Positions 38,703 to 48,322 of a DNA stretch of 64,000 nucleotides are shown here, one piece after another (position 1 is the stretch's first letter; every line of letters begins with the position of its first letter). Below the pieces are notes generated by a model. The model made no database searches and was not told where the DNA came from. It was given only the letters and a program-made list of their open reading frames with translations. The stretch is from NCBI GenBank assembly GCA_015069695.1, contig JADCRZ010000002.1, positions 1-64,000 on the forward strand. Reading direction: 5' to 3'. The position numbers and the translations under genes were made by a program. Origin of the DNA: Williamsia sp. (GTDB lineage Bacteria; Bacteroidota; Bacteroidia; Chitinophagales; Chitinophagaceae).

Positions 38703-39452
38703 ATGACACTCTTAACATGCCGGGACGGATTGATGGGAGATTTTCTGGGCGTGCTGCCTGTAATGATCCAGCTGTCGAAGCAGGACCTGCTTCATGTAAA
38801 TATCCATCCCGAATCCCTGCCTCTCTTCCACCTGCTGCCAAAGAAATACCGGATCATGCTGCAGGAAAGGGAGGAAGCGCTGTACGGCCGGAAGCTGGAA
38901 ATAGATATACTCAAGGCATTTGCGCTCTCGCACCAATACAATTGTTACATGAGCCAGGCGCATTTTCCCTGCCTGGGCCTGCCGCTTCCTCCCGTTCCGG
39001 TCAAGGCCGAGCTGGAGTTTGAAGCCATGAACGAACCCGTGTATGATTATGTGCTGGCACCTTTCTCGCGCTCGCTGCCGCCACAACAGCGCTGGGCGCA
39101 GGCTCAATGGCAGCGGCTGGTGCAACTGCTGCCTGAAAAATCATTCTGCATCATCGGGCATGCGCGCGATGAAAAAGATTTTGTAACAGGCGATCATATT
39201 GCACACCTGTACAATGCATCCATGGTAAAGCTGATCAATGTGCTGAAGAAGGCGAGGGGAGGATTGATAAGCGTGGTGTCGGGACCATCGCACCTGGCGT
39301 TTCACCTGGGCGTCAGAAATTATTTGCTGACCAACCAGCCCATGACCTGGGGCATCAATCCCGAAGCAGTGAAGATTTGTGATCCGATTGGCGCGTTGAA
39401 AGCAGAGAAGGTAGCGGCTTTGTTGAGGGAAAAAGAGTTGTCAGTGAGTTGA
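38703..39452 (+). CDS. GT9-like glycosyltransferase
   Basis: This 249-residue protein resembles the heptosyltransferase (GT9) family, in the segments CRDGLMGDFLGVLPVM at the N-terminus and YVLAPFSRSLPPQQRWAQAQWQRLVQLL in the middle, with ISVVSGPSHLAFHLG as the acceptor/donor loop. It is shorter than typical GT9 enzymes (about 330-350), so part of the N-terminal Rossmann domain is reduced. No membrane segment is seen. It is convergent with, and overlaps by 12 bp, the GT/methyltransferase gene on the other strand, so the two transcripts would be antisense at their ends. Confidence 0.65.
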   Translation: MTLLTCRDGLMGDFLGVLPVMIQLSKQDLLHVNIHPESLPLFHLLPKKYRIMLQEREEALYGRKLEIDILKAFALSHQYNCYMSQAHFPCLGLPLPPVPVKAELEFEAMNEPVYDYVLAPFSRSLPPQQRWAQAQWQRLVQLLPEKSFCIIGHARDEKDFVTGDHIAHLYNASMVKLINVLKKARGGLISVVSGPSHLAFHLGVRNYLLTNQPMTWGINPEAVKICDPIGALKAEKVAALLREKELSVS

Positions 39453-41672
39453 ACGCTGCAGTACGATCAGGGTTTCTGCCTTGTTTGCCAGCTTGTAGCT
39501 GCCGCTCTTTATGAGTTCATCCACAAAGCTGGTCACGCCCGGAAAGTAAGGGGCATAATCATGAAAAGCAACCCAACCGCCCGGTACGATCCAGTCTGCA
39601 AAATGCCTGAAATCGCGCGAAACATTGAGGTAATCATGCAGTCCGTCTATAAATAACAGGGAAACAGGAAGATCACACTTTATATTGTAAGATTTGTCTT
39701 TTACTATTTTCACGACATCCAGCAATCCTGCATGCTCAATGTTTCTTTTGAACGCTTCAAAGGAAGGCGGAAATGACTGCAGGCCCTGGTCTACCGCGCC
39801 CAGGCGGCCATCATGCGGATCGATCGCATATACTTTTGATCCCGGAGCTTTTGCTTGCAGGATGCTGCCAAACAACACGGTGGATTTTCCATGATAGCTG
39901 CCGATCTCCACCACCGTATGCGGCGGCGGCAGCTCACTGCACAGCTTGTTTGTGGTGTTGATCAGCAGCACCGCTTCCCCATCGCTCAGCCAGCCTTTTA
40001 TCTTTTTGATCCTGCTGATGAGGGCTGCGTGCGAAACATCGATCGGACTGGATGCTGCAACCACTTCTGCAATGGTGGGTGTGTACTGGTTGGCCTGTTC
40101 CCGGATCATCTTCCGGATGGGGTTTTGGCCATCACGCGGAACAGGGTGGATCCAGAATGCATTGCTCTGGTGCAGGGCAATGCTGATGTCTGCCGGGGTA
40201 TAGTGTTTGCGATATTGAATAAAATCGTAGCTGCAGGGGTTGGCAGCAATTTCATAGCCAAGCAGCCGCACCAGGGTAGGCAGGATCACTTCTTCACTGG
40301 CCCATATCTTTGATTGTGCCATGATCTCCTGCAGCTGTCTGCTTTTGCTGTACAGCTCTACCAGGTCTTTTATTGCGGGAAAAATAAAAACGGTTGATGG
40401 CCAGAAGGTCCAGTGAACAAACCTGTTTTCTCCATCCGGAAAGTTTTTCAGGAAGGGTTTCCACAGCTCATATTCCTTAAAGGCTTGCAGTGCCACATAG
40501 TTGCCTTTGTCTGCCGGCGTAACCCTTTCCGGCTTGCTTGAAAGCATACCGATCCGGGGGCGGGTAGAAAGATAAGAAGATAAGTAAGCCGTATACCCGT
40601 TGCGGATGGCCAACTGATCGGAGTCGACGATGGTAAGGAGGTCAAAGGAAAAATTCTGCAGGGCAAACGCCATACAGTGCAAAGCAAACGGGTGCAGGTA
40701 TCCATGTTTTACGGCAACCGGGTCCGGAACTATCACAGCACCCCATTTGTCGAATTGGAAATCTCCCTTCAGCAGGCCGGGATCTTCGCTGCCGTTGTAG
40801 AGCAGGATGATGGAGGCCGGATCGTGGTAGTGCAGGTTGCGCACAAGATCCATGATGCAGTCGGACTGTTCATGCACCAGACAGGCATACACGTTCTGCA
40901 GTTTCTGGCGGGGGCCAGCCGCAGGAGTTCTTTTTACGACGGGCTGGCCTCCTTTGGGTGCCGGGGCAGGCAAGCCTTCTTTGTACACCTGCCAGTCTTC
41001 CTGCATGATCAGCCGCAGGTTTTCCACCGGGTAATTATACCACCAGCTGCCATTGGTTCTTTTCGGACTGATGTTCTTGCCATGGATCATGTGCACCGAC
41101 ATGCTTATATCGGGAAGTACCCTTACCCGTTCCGGTGGTGTGGCCCATACAAAGAGCCCGTCCATGCCTACGTCTATATCATCAAAGCAGTGGCTGTTCC
41201 ACAGCTCTCTTTTATAACAAAGGGAACTGCCGAGCAGCCATACGCGCTGGTTGGCCGGGTAGATGTACTGAAAAGCCTGCCTGCTGCCCAGGTCATAGTA
41301 CAGGAGGTGATTGATGCCACAGATGTCTGTATCACTGCCCTGCAGCTCTTCTACCTGGTACCTGATGCGGCGCGGTGCGTACCAGTCATCATCGTCCCAA
41401 TGGAGCAGGATATTACCCACTGCTTCCCTGCAGCCGAAGTTGAGCTTGGCGCCAAGGGTGATCTTTTTTTCAAGATAAAAATACCGGATCTGTGAATGGT
41501 CCGGTACCAGGTCCCCGATGCAGTCGGCACCATCATCGATGATGATCAGTTCCTTGTTCTCATAATCCTGCTGCAGGAAGTACCGGATCGCATGCGGAAC
41601 AAAAGCCCTGCGGTTGTATGTAGGCATGAGGCAGGATACGAAGGGGGTGGATGGAGCGTTCGTTTGGTTCAA
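39441..41672 (-). CDS. three-domain GT2 / transferase / SAM methyltransferase, last gene of the eCIS operon
   Basis: The 743-residue protein has an N-terminal GT2 domain (about 10-230; LMPTYNRR, then the metal-binding HWDDDDW at 91-97), a middle glycosyltransferase-like region (about 260-540; LLTIVDSDQLAIRNGY holds a DxD-like SDQ), and a C-terminal class I methyltransferase (580-743; VVEIGSYHGKST for SAM binding, LLFIDGLHDY, WVAFHDYAP). The reading frame begins at TTG (41672-41670) that overlaps the TGA of the upstream transthyretin-like gene. An ATG 15 codons later would cut the GT2 beta-strand, so the TTG is preferred. It is likely to add and methylate sugars on some surface or particle glycan; the acceptor is unknown. 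Confidence 0.78.
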   Translation of the reverse strand: MNQTNAPSTPFVSCLMPTYNRRAFVPHAIRYFLQQDYENKELIIIDDGADCIGDLVPDHSQIRYFYLEKKITLGAKLNFGCREAVGNILLHWDDDDWYAPRRIRYQVEELQGSDTDICGINHLLYYDLGSRQAFQYIYPANQRVWLLGSSLCYKRELWNSHCFDDIDVGMDGLFVWATPPERVRVLPDISMSVHMIHGKNISPKRTNGSWWYNYPVENLRLIMQEDWQVYKEGLPAPAPKGGQPVVKRTPAAGPRQKLQNVYACLVHEQSDCIMDLVRNLHYHDPASIILLYNGSEDPGLLKGDFQFDKWGAVIVPDPVAVKHGYLHPFALHCMAFALQNFSFDLLTIVDSDQLAIRNGYTAYLSSYLSTRPRIGMLSSKPERVTPADKGNYVALQAFKEYELWKPFLKNFPDGENRFVHWTFWPSTVFIFPAIKDLVELYSKSRQLQEIMAQSKIWASEEVILPTLVRLLGYEIAANPCSYDFIQYRKHYTPADISIALHQSNAFWIHPVPRDGQNPIRKMIREQANQYTPTIAEVVAASSPIDVSHAALISRIKKIKGWLSDGEAVLLINTTNKLCSELPPPHTVVEIGSYHGKSTVLFGSILQAKAPGSKVYAIDPHDGRLGAVDQGLQSFPPSFEAFKRNIEHAGLLDVVKIVKDKSYNIKCDLPVSLLFIDGLHDYLNVSRDFRHFADWIVPGGWVAFHDYAPYFPGVTSFVDELIKSGSYKLANKAETLIVLQRSTH

Positions 41673-42664
41673 CTTTCCGGTTTTTGCTGATTGTCTTTGT
41701 TCTTTTTCGGTTGCTGCACATTTTTCAGCAGCTGGGTGATGGCGTCGGAGTTCAGCAGGTTTTTTATTTCATCGTGCTCGCGGCGCAGGGATTCTATTTC
41801 CTGCTGCAGCTTGCTGAGCTGTTCATCTTTTTCTGCTGCATGCTGCCGGGCCGCCGTAAGTTCTTCCTCCAGCTTCTGGAGTCTTTCCGGCTGGACCTCC
41901 GCCGTATCCACAGCTTCGTTTAAGGATGCCTGTTTGTCTTTGACGATAGCGTAATACCGGATCTGTCCATCTACTTCATACAGGTTGATCTTTTCGCCGG
42001 CGCGCAGGTTAACAGGGAACGACCCAAGTTCCGATAAAGACGCGCGGTTGAGTGTTGGATTGTAGGCAAGCACTTCCTGCACTTCTATGTTCTGGGCCTG
42101 CAGGTTGCGGCGAACGGTTTCCACATCTTTTCCGATGATGTCCCGGTTCCGGCTGGTGCTTACCTGTACAGGCTTGAGATCAAATTTGGTAAGCGTGTTC
42201 ACGACCATATCACTAACAAAACCCAGCGAAGTGCCGGCCTTGCTGCGAAACTCGTTGTACACGCCCCTGAAATCAGATTGCTGAAAAAAGTTGGCTGCCT
42301 TCAGCACCTGCGTGGCCGATATCCGGTCCTTGCCAACCGGCCGCATGTCTGGCAGATCGATCCTGATGGTTATCTGTTCCCGGCTGCGGGCATTGAGGAT
42401 CACAGCATCTTCGGTGCTTTTCAGCAACTGCTTTCCGCGGTACACTTTAAAGAAAAGATCAGGTGAAGTGTCGGGTGCATATTCCCGGAAGTAAGTCACA
42501 TCAAATTGGATCACAAACCCGCCGTCATCGTTTGTAAAGGCATCACCCAGAAGGTCGTTGTATTTGATGTCTTTGTCCCAGGCTTCTACCCGCAGGTTCG
42601 GCAGGGCTGTGCCGGTTTTTGCTTCTACGACCCTGCCTGCTACATCAAAGGTTCTGTTTTCCAT
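41669..42664 (-). CDS. eCIS-associated transthyretin-like and coiled-coil protein
   Basis: A 331-residue protein with an N-terminal transthyretin/carboxypeptidase-regulatory-like domain (about 5-105; FDVAGRVVEAKTGTALPNLRVEAWD), a middle region with VSDMVVNTLTKFDL and VQEVLAYNPTL, and a C-terminal coiled coil (about 255-315; repeated heptads KLEEELTAARQH, LSKLQQEIESLRREH). It lies directly after the DUF6519 gene and before the GT/methyltransferase. It has no signal peptide. A structural or fibre-associated role in the injection system is inferred from position; it is not a recognised core eCIS protein. Confidence 0.6.
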   Translation of the reverse strand: MENRTFDVAGRVVEAKTGTALPNLRVEAWDKDIKYNDLLGDAFTNDDGGFVIQFDVTYFREYAPDTSPDLFFKVYRGKQLLKSTEDAVILNARSREQITIRIDLPDMRPVGKDRISATQVLKAANFFQQSDFRGVYNEFRSKAGTSLGFVSDMVVNTLTKFDLKPVQVSTSRNRDIIGKDVETVRRNLQAQNIEVQEVLAYNPTLNRASLSELGSFPVNLRAGEKINLYEVDGQIRYYAIVKDKQASLNEAVDTAEVQPERLQKLEEELTAARQHAAEKDEQLSKLQQEIESLRREHDEIKNLLNSDAITQLLKNVQQPKKNKDNQQKPES

Positions 42665-42689
42665 ACTGTTTGTTTAAGGGGATGAAGAA

Positions 42690-45600
42690 CTAAGGTTTGC
42701 CGACAGTGGATTCGTTGCGGGGATCAAACACGGTGCAGCAGAACCGGTCGAATGCTTCACGTACGATGGGCAGGAGGGGGATGGTGGAAAGCCAGTACTC
42801 AACATTGCGGAAGGTTTTGACATACCTGCGCTTGCTGAAATTACAGATATGGTACACTTTTCCGTCGCGCACTTCCACGCAGCCCAGGTATACCTTGTCG
42901 TCTTCATCGCACTGCGGACAATCCACCAGGAACTTGTCGCAGAAGCAATCTTTCAGGTATTGCAGCAGGTGGCTCAGCACATCCCTGTAAGCATCAATTA
43001 CGCCATCGCGGTAAGTGGCAAGATCATAGGGCGGTTCATTGGTAAAGTCAGGTGACGGTGCGGTATGAAATACCTGCGGCATGTTCATGGCCGTTAGGGT
43101 GTTGACCATTGTGTTCAGCACATATCCTTTCCTGTTCTTGTTGTCTGTTACAATGCCCATGGGGAAGAGCTGGACAGGAATGCGGAACTTTTCATCCAGT
43201 TCCAGCTTGTCGCGGTTCAGGGCTACCCTTGCTACTTTGAACCGGTCGGCCATGGACAGCAGGACAAAGGTGCCGGTGTTGTCCCCGCCATACGTGGCCA
43301 ATCGTATGATAGAGCTGTCGTTGATGGCGACATCGTTGTTTGCTGCCTGCCCGCTGAGCAGGTTATACCCACCCAGGATCCGGACACCTGCCGGCGTGTT
43401 ACCCGTGATGTATACATTGGCGCCAAAAAGGGTCATATCATTCTGCACATCTTCTCCCTGTAGCTGGATCAACAACGCGCCCCCGGTGGCGTTGGTAGCA
43501 GGAAAGATCTGCACCTGCGTGAACGAGGCAGACTCGGTACCGGTGGGGGTTACCGCATCAACGGCCGCGATGATGCGCGGATTGCCTTCGTCGGTAACAC
43601 GGAACAAACCGGTTGTGTTGAGCCTGCGTACAGCAGTGGATGAAAAAGCTGCTGTGCCGATCCCTTTTATCTCAAACACACCCAGTGCCTTTGCGACGGC
43701 AAAGACCCGGCCGGCGGTCGTGAGCGCCAGGCTTACATATTTAAAGCCCGATGCACTGGAAGGTGTTCCCCAGGTAACCAGGCCGGTATTGCTGATCCGG
43801 CCGGCGGCGAATACAGAATCGTTGCCAACAAGACCTACTGCATACAACTCGTCGCCCCTCGCTGAAACAGCGATATCAGACAATGCGATATTGGAGGCTG
43901 CCGGAAAGGCGCTGACCTGGATCAGCTCCTGTTTCGATAAGTTGTACGCATATACATGGTTGTTGGTACCGGATGTGTAAGCAAAATTTCCGGTTGGATG
44001 CAGGCGCAGCCGGTTGTGAAATTTGAGTGCAGGCCCGAAAATGGTATCCAGCCCGGGGTCGAGGTTGTAAGCAGGGAAGGGGCGGTCTCCATCGTACATC
44101 GCACAGAAAGTTTCGCTGGCCAGTTCTGCTTTCAGGTCCTGGTAAAAATCCCTTAACAGCCTGTCTTCATCGGGTTGTATCTTGCTGTTGCCGGAGATAA
44201 ATGCATAAGGGCCACTCGCCGAGTTGATGAGCTGGGCAAATAGGTTGAGCATGGCCGTGAGCCGCCGCTGGCCAACAGGCACCGGAACTGTTTCGGTAAG
44301 CGGGAAGGAAAACTGGCTTTTGAAAAAGTCCAGCAGGTTTTTGATGCATCCTTCATAAAAATCTTTCAGCAGCGTACCTTCCAGAACGGCGTCCCAGAAT
44401 TTCTGCGGTACAAAATTTTCGATGGAAATAAGGGCGGTCTTGTTCGGTCCGCCAGCGATAGAGAGACAAACAGTTCCGTTTCCTTTTGCATCCACATAAC
44501 CCGCCTTTTTGGCTTCTTCTACCAGGTCGTATACAAGTCCGTTCGCATTCTTTACCTGTATCATATTCCCTTCGCAATCGAGCGCGTAGCCTTTTTCTAT
44601 GATCACGCCCGTCCGGATGGGCCTGCATTTTACTTTGAGTCCGCATACCACGCCATAACCGTGCAGCAGTTTGTTGTGGAGGCGCAGGTCATTGGCTGCA
44701 CAGAGCAGGTCGAGGGCTTCCTGCACATTGCTGGCATTGGGGAGAAGGCAGTTTGTATTGTCAAAGCAGATGTCTTCGGCACAGATTTCTGTGAGAGAAG
44801 GGAATAAGGGTCTGCAGTCTTCTACGGTGATCTTTCCGCCCAGCACCTGCAGCATGGCCAGCTTGCAATAGTGGTGATACACGCCCCTGGGTGCCTGCTC
44901 CTGCGGAAAGAGGTTGGGTATTTCGTAAGGGGGCCATTCAACTTCTCCCGTAGCCGTGCGGGCCGGAACCAGCCAGTAATCGCCCGCCCGGTAAGTGCCT
45001 TCCGAGAACTTAACCTGGATGCCATCTTCCAGGTCGAGCCAGCCTGCTGTGGCTGCCAATCCATCGGCACCGGCAGCAGTGGATTGGTCCCAGCGCCTTA
45101 GTTTCAGTCTGTTTCCGGTTGTGCTGATTGCCGGCGGCGCAGACAAGGTAATGGTAAGCCTGGCAGGATCTATCGAAAGGATTTTACTCAGTTGCCGGGG
45201 CGTGCTGTTGAGCGAAGAAACCTCATCTGCAATTTCCACCCATTGTCCGTTGGCAAAACCCAGCACTTCATCCCTGCCCATGCTGGCCACGGTAAGGATG
45301 CTTCCCTGAACTTTTTCGATGGTGGTCTCTACAGAGGCATTGTCGCGCGACCATTTAAAAGTTGTGCCCGCCCTGTTGCCGCCTTTTTGCACTTCTACCC
45401 TGTACAGCTGGTTCTCCAGCCGCCGGTATCCTGCCCGGGGTGGCAGCAGGCAGGGATCGCTGCCCGGGTCAGCAGGCTGCGTGCGTACGTTCAGCTTTCC
45501 TGTTAGCGGTGCTACCAGGTTGTTCCAGGCGGTCAGGTCTGTTTTACAGGTAGCAGCCGGATTGCCGGCGGCCAGCAGCTTCACCTGCCATACGGTCTGC

Positions 45601-46103
45601 AGGCGGGCGGTCGTGTCTGCATCACCCAGGGCAACTTCCTGTATCAGCGGATCATCCAGGTAGTTGATTTCTCTTTGCCAGGCATCTATGTATACGATGT
45701 AGGTGCCGTCTTTTAACTGCGGATGCGGTGGCGACAGGGGACTGCCTGGCGGACTGGTTGGTATGCTTGTAAAGTACGTGCTGTCGGGAAGAGGATAGTA
45801 AGGCTGGTTGAAGTAAGTAGGCGCGGGGTTTTCCAGTTCGCAGAGCAGTCCGCCTACCCACATATGTCCGGGATGGATGGTAAGGTCGGTGCCGTTGGCT
45901 GCTACGCCTATCCTGAAGCTGTCTCCTTTCTTTGGCACACCACATGCCCCGATCACATCGTTGGTTTCCTTGCGGATCCTGTATTGCTGGATGTCGAGTT
46001 GCTCATTCCAGTCTCCGTCGAGCAGTACACGTCCCTGCTGCATAAGCACGCCGCTGTAATGCTTGCGGCGTTGGAATGTTTTGCGGGAAAAATCGCCTGG
46101 CAT
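42690..46103 (-). CDS. DUF6519 protein with C-terminal propeller
   Basis: The N-terminus MPGDFSRKTFQRRKHYSGVL with QQGRVLLDGDWNEQ is the start of DUF6519, a domain seen in contractile injection clusters of environmental bacteria. The protein has 1137 residues. The region around 700-1010 reads like a beta-propeller with repeated hydrophobic/Gly turns (for example LSDIAVSARGDELYAVGL, TGTESASFTQVQIFP). The C-terminus has a Cys/Asp-rich DCPQCDEDDKVYLGC, possibly metal-binding, followed by a helical end. It sits 20 bp after the tail protein I gene. A baseplate-attached, receptor- or wall-binding role is inferred from position. Confidence 0.7.
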   Translation of the reverse strand: MPGDFSRKTFQRRKHYSGVLMQQGRVLLDGDWNEQLDIQQYRIRKETNDVIGACGVPKKGDSFRIGVAANGTDLTIHPGHMWVGGLLCELENPAPTYFNQPYYPLPDSTYFTSIPTSPPGSPLSPPHPQLKDGTYIVYIDAWQREINYLDDPLIQEVALGDADTTARLQTVWQVKLLAAGNPAATCKTDLTAWNNLVAPLTGKLNVRTQPADPGSDPCLLPPRAGYRRLENQLYRVEVQKGGNRAGTTFKWSRDNASVETTIEKVQGSILTVASMGRDEVLGFANGQWVEIADEVSSLNSTPRQLSKILSIDPARLTITLSAPPAISTTGNRLKLRRWDQSTAAGADGLAATAGWLDLEDGIQVKFSEGTYRAGDYWLVPARTATGEVEWPPYEIPNLFPQEQAPRGVYHHYCKLAMLQVLGGKITVEDCRPLFPSLTEICAEDICFDNTNCLLPNASNVQEALDLLCAANDLRLHNKLLHGYGVVCGLKVKCRPIRTGVIIEKGYALDCEGNMIQVKNANGLVYDLVEEAKKAGYVDAKGNGTVCLSIAGGPNKTALISIENFVPQKFWDAVLEGTLLKDFYEGCIKNLLDFFKSQFSFPLTETVPVPVGQRRLTAMLNLFAQLINSASGPYAFISGNSKIQPDEDRLLRDFYQDLKAELASETFCAMYDGDRPFPAYNLDPGLDTIFGPALKFHNRLRLHPTGNFAYTSGTNNHVYAYNLSKQELIQVSAFPAASNIALSDIAVSARGDELYAVGLVGNDSVFAAGRISNTGLVTWGTPSSASGFKYVSLALTTAGRVFAVAKALGVFEIKGIGTAAFSSTAVRRLNTTGLFRVTDEGNPRIIAAVDAVTPTGTESASFTQVQIFPATNATGGALLIQLQGEDVQNDMTLFGANVYITGNTPAGVRILGGYNLLSGQAANNDVAINDSSIIRLATYGGDNTGTFVLLSMADRFKVARVALNRDKLELDEKFRIPVQLFPMGIVTDNKNRKGYVLNTMVNTLTAMNMPQVFHTAPSPDFTNEPPYDLATYRDGVIDAYRDVLSHLLQYLKDCFCDKFLVDCPQCDEDDKVYLGCVEVRDGKVYHICNFSKRRYVKTFRNVEYWLSTIPLLPIVREAFDRFCCTVFDPRNESTVGKP

Positions 46104-46123
46104 GTTAGGGAGTTTTAGTATTG

Positions 46124-48322
46124 TTAGGAAGCATAGAAAATCCCGGCTTCTAAACCAAAGCGCAGGTATTCATCCAGGCGGGTGCGCAGATTGGCTTCCC
46201 GCTGTGGCTGAAAAAGATCATGGAACACACCCATCTCAGCTTCATCATCGGCACCCTGGCTGATTTCAGCAGCACAGTTCCGGTGAAGCTGGCAATAACC
46301 CGGATCTCCGTAGGTGAGGGAGGTAAAGAGAGGGCGCACCCGGTCTGCAATGGTCAGGGAAACAGGCTGGCAATGATAAGGACGCGGGAGCCGGGAACCG
46401 GGCGGAAAATAAGAAAAGCGGACACAGCCCTGCTGCAGCCTTAGCGCCAGTACCGGGGCTGGCCAGCTAACTATGTGCGCGTCACCTGCCATAAAAACGC
46501 TGTTGGATGCCAGCTCCATCAACATCGTGTATACCTTGCCGATAGTCGTGCTGTTGGTGATATGGAGTGTGCCACCCGGTTCTTCCACAGAAAGGCCTGC
46601 ATAGGCGATGGCTGTTTCTTCTCCTGCGTCTATAATGCTGTTGCCGACAATAACTTTCGCGCCATCAAAAACCCGCATGGCGCCGGTAATTGTTTTTTCT
46701 ATTTCGATGGATGTGTCCGGCGATTCCACTACCAGCCTGGGTTGTACAGGCTGTGCTGCTACCGGTCCTATCCGGGGGCTCGGTCCGGGCAGCAGTGTGC
46801 AATGCACCAGCCTCAGGCGCTGCAGCCCATTCTGTTGCCCGGTACCGGTTATCAGGGGCAGCCTGGTGCGCCCGCCACTCAGCAGCAACCCGTTTAAAAT
46901 TACGGTGGCGTTTTCTTCTGCTTCTACCAGGATCTCTCCATCCAGCACCAGTACCGGTCTGCATTCATCGGCTGCACGCAGCTCAATCGTCAATCCCTTT
47001 TTCACCCTGATGAGGGGCGTTTCAAAATAATATTCGCCGTCTTCAATCTCCACCACACCGCCGGTTGATGCAAGCTGGTCCAGGGCAGCCTGGATGGTTC
47101 CGTTGCCGGCACTTACTTTAATTATTTCTCCGATCCCTTGCGTAAACGTAGTGGCCCTGCTGTATTCTCCGCCGCCCATTTCTGTGCTGAAGCCATAGTA
47201 AAATGTTGTATGAACCGTTCCGGGCGGAGGCTGGCTGGCAGGAAATGCGATGCGGCCCAAAACCGGATCGATCGCGATCTTGTTCTGAGGCTGGTGGGCC
47301 CAGCCGGTGAGCACCTGACTGCTATCGTATACGTCACGCAGGTTGCAGACGGTGATCAGGTCTTCCAGCTTTTTGGGCGGCAAAGCAGCAGGCTGCGGCA
47401 GCACCGGGTCACCGTCTTTGTAAAGCAGGATGCTTTTGTCTGCCGCCTGGTCATCAGCTTCTGTAACGGGCAGACCGGTGGTATCTTGACCGTAGTAAAC
47501 TTCCAGGTATCCAGCAAGCACACGGCGGCTGATGGGCATGGGCACATTGAGGGGCGTGGCTAGATGGGTGATCTTGTCTTCTGTTTCAGGAAGGTTGTAC
47601 AAAGGCTTGTTCTTCCCCAGCGGATCGAACAGGTAGCGGCGCTCATCCACTTTGTAGGCAGGAACTTTTGTGAGCGAATAGCTGTTGAGCCGCCACAGGT
47701 AAATGCCGATGTTTTTGATATTGTATTTTCCCCGCTTTTTTTCAATCCTGCGTACATCGGCTGTATGCGCCATTTTATCAAAAGGCGTGTTGGCATATTC
47801 AAGCAGTTCCCAGTCCCTTACGGGGGATGCAGACAGGTTCTGCGGGCGGAGATGGTTGAGATACTGGGTTGTAGCCAGCAGCTGAAAATACTCCACTACA
47901 TTGGCGTTCCAACCCGTTACATCGCGTGCCAGTTGTTCGATCACGGAGGCTGTGCCTTTGCGGCGGCGGTAAGCAATGGTATTGGCTACTTCGCTGCGCT
48001 GGCTGAAGGTTCCGGTCTTTAGGGGAATGAGCCCCCTGGTGCCTACCAGCTCACCGATGTAGGAAACAGCCCATTCGGCGCAGGTTTCAATAAACTGGTC
48101 ATCATACAGCTGCTCCAGGTTCTCATCGAGTACTGCTATCTGTTCTGCAATCACAGACAGCAGCGATTTCAGCGGTCCGTATACAAGCGCATCCGGATCG
48201 GCAGAGAAATTTTCCAGCTGGGCTTTTTGTTCGCCGGTCAGCAGGCTGGTGCCCAGCCGGGTATCGCGGATGCGGTAGAGGGCCGGCAGCAGCTCATACA
48301 GTTTTTTTAGATCGAAGCTCAT
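46124..48322 (-). CDS. tail protein I-like baseplate protein with beta-helix C-terminus
   Basis: The first 230 residues resemble P2 tail protein I-type proteins of baseplates (LYELLPALYRIRDT; ALVYGPLKSLLSVIAEQ; LYDDQFIETCAEWAVSYIGEL; YRRRKGTASVIEQLARDVTGW). After about residue 440 the chain becomes a right-handed beta-helix of short hydrophobic turns (VVEIEDGEYYFETPLIRVKK, ATVILNGLLLSGG). Total length is 732 residues, which is longer than plain gpI. Such a C-terminus suggests a fibre-like or wall-contacting extension, an inference. It overlaps the second baseplate gene by 4 bp (ATGA). Confidence 0.75.
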   Translation of the reverse strand: MSFDLKKLYELLPALYRIRDTRLGTSLLTGEQKAQLENFSADPDALVYGPLKSLLSVIAEQIAVLDENLEQLYDDQFIETCAEWAVSYIGELVGTRGLIPLKTGTFSQRSEVANTIAYRRRKGTASVIEQLARDVTGWNANVVEYFQLLATTQYLNHLRPQNLSASPVRDWELLEYANTPFDKMAHTADVRRIEKKRGKYNIKNIGIYLWRLNSYSLTKVPAYKVDERRYLFDPLGKNKPLYNLPETEDKITHLATPLNVPMPISRRVLAGYLEVYYGQDTTGLPVTEADDQAADKSILLYKDGDPVLPQPAALPPKKLEDLITVCNLRDVYDSSQVLTGWAHQPQNKIAIDPVLGRIAFPASQPPPGTVHTTFYYGFSTEMGGGEYSRATTFTQGIGEIIKVSAGNGTIQAALDQLASTGGVVEIEDGEYYFETPLIRVKKGLTIELRAADECRPVLVLDGEILVEAEENATVILNGLLLSGGRTRLPLITGTGQQNGLQRLRLVHCTLLPGPSPRIGPVAAQPVQPRLVVESPDTSIEIEKTITGAMRVFDGAKVIVGNSIIDAGEETAIAYAGLSVEEPGGTLHITNSTTIGKVYTMLMELASNSVFMAGDAHIVSWPAPVLALRLQQGCVRFSYFPPGSRLPRPYHCQPVSLTIADRVRPLFTSLTYGDPGYCQLHRNCAAEISQGADDEAEMGVFHDLFQPQREANLRTRLDEYLRFGLEAGIFYAS

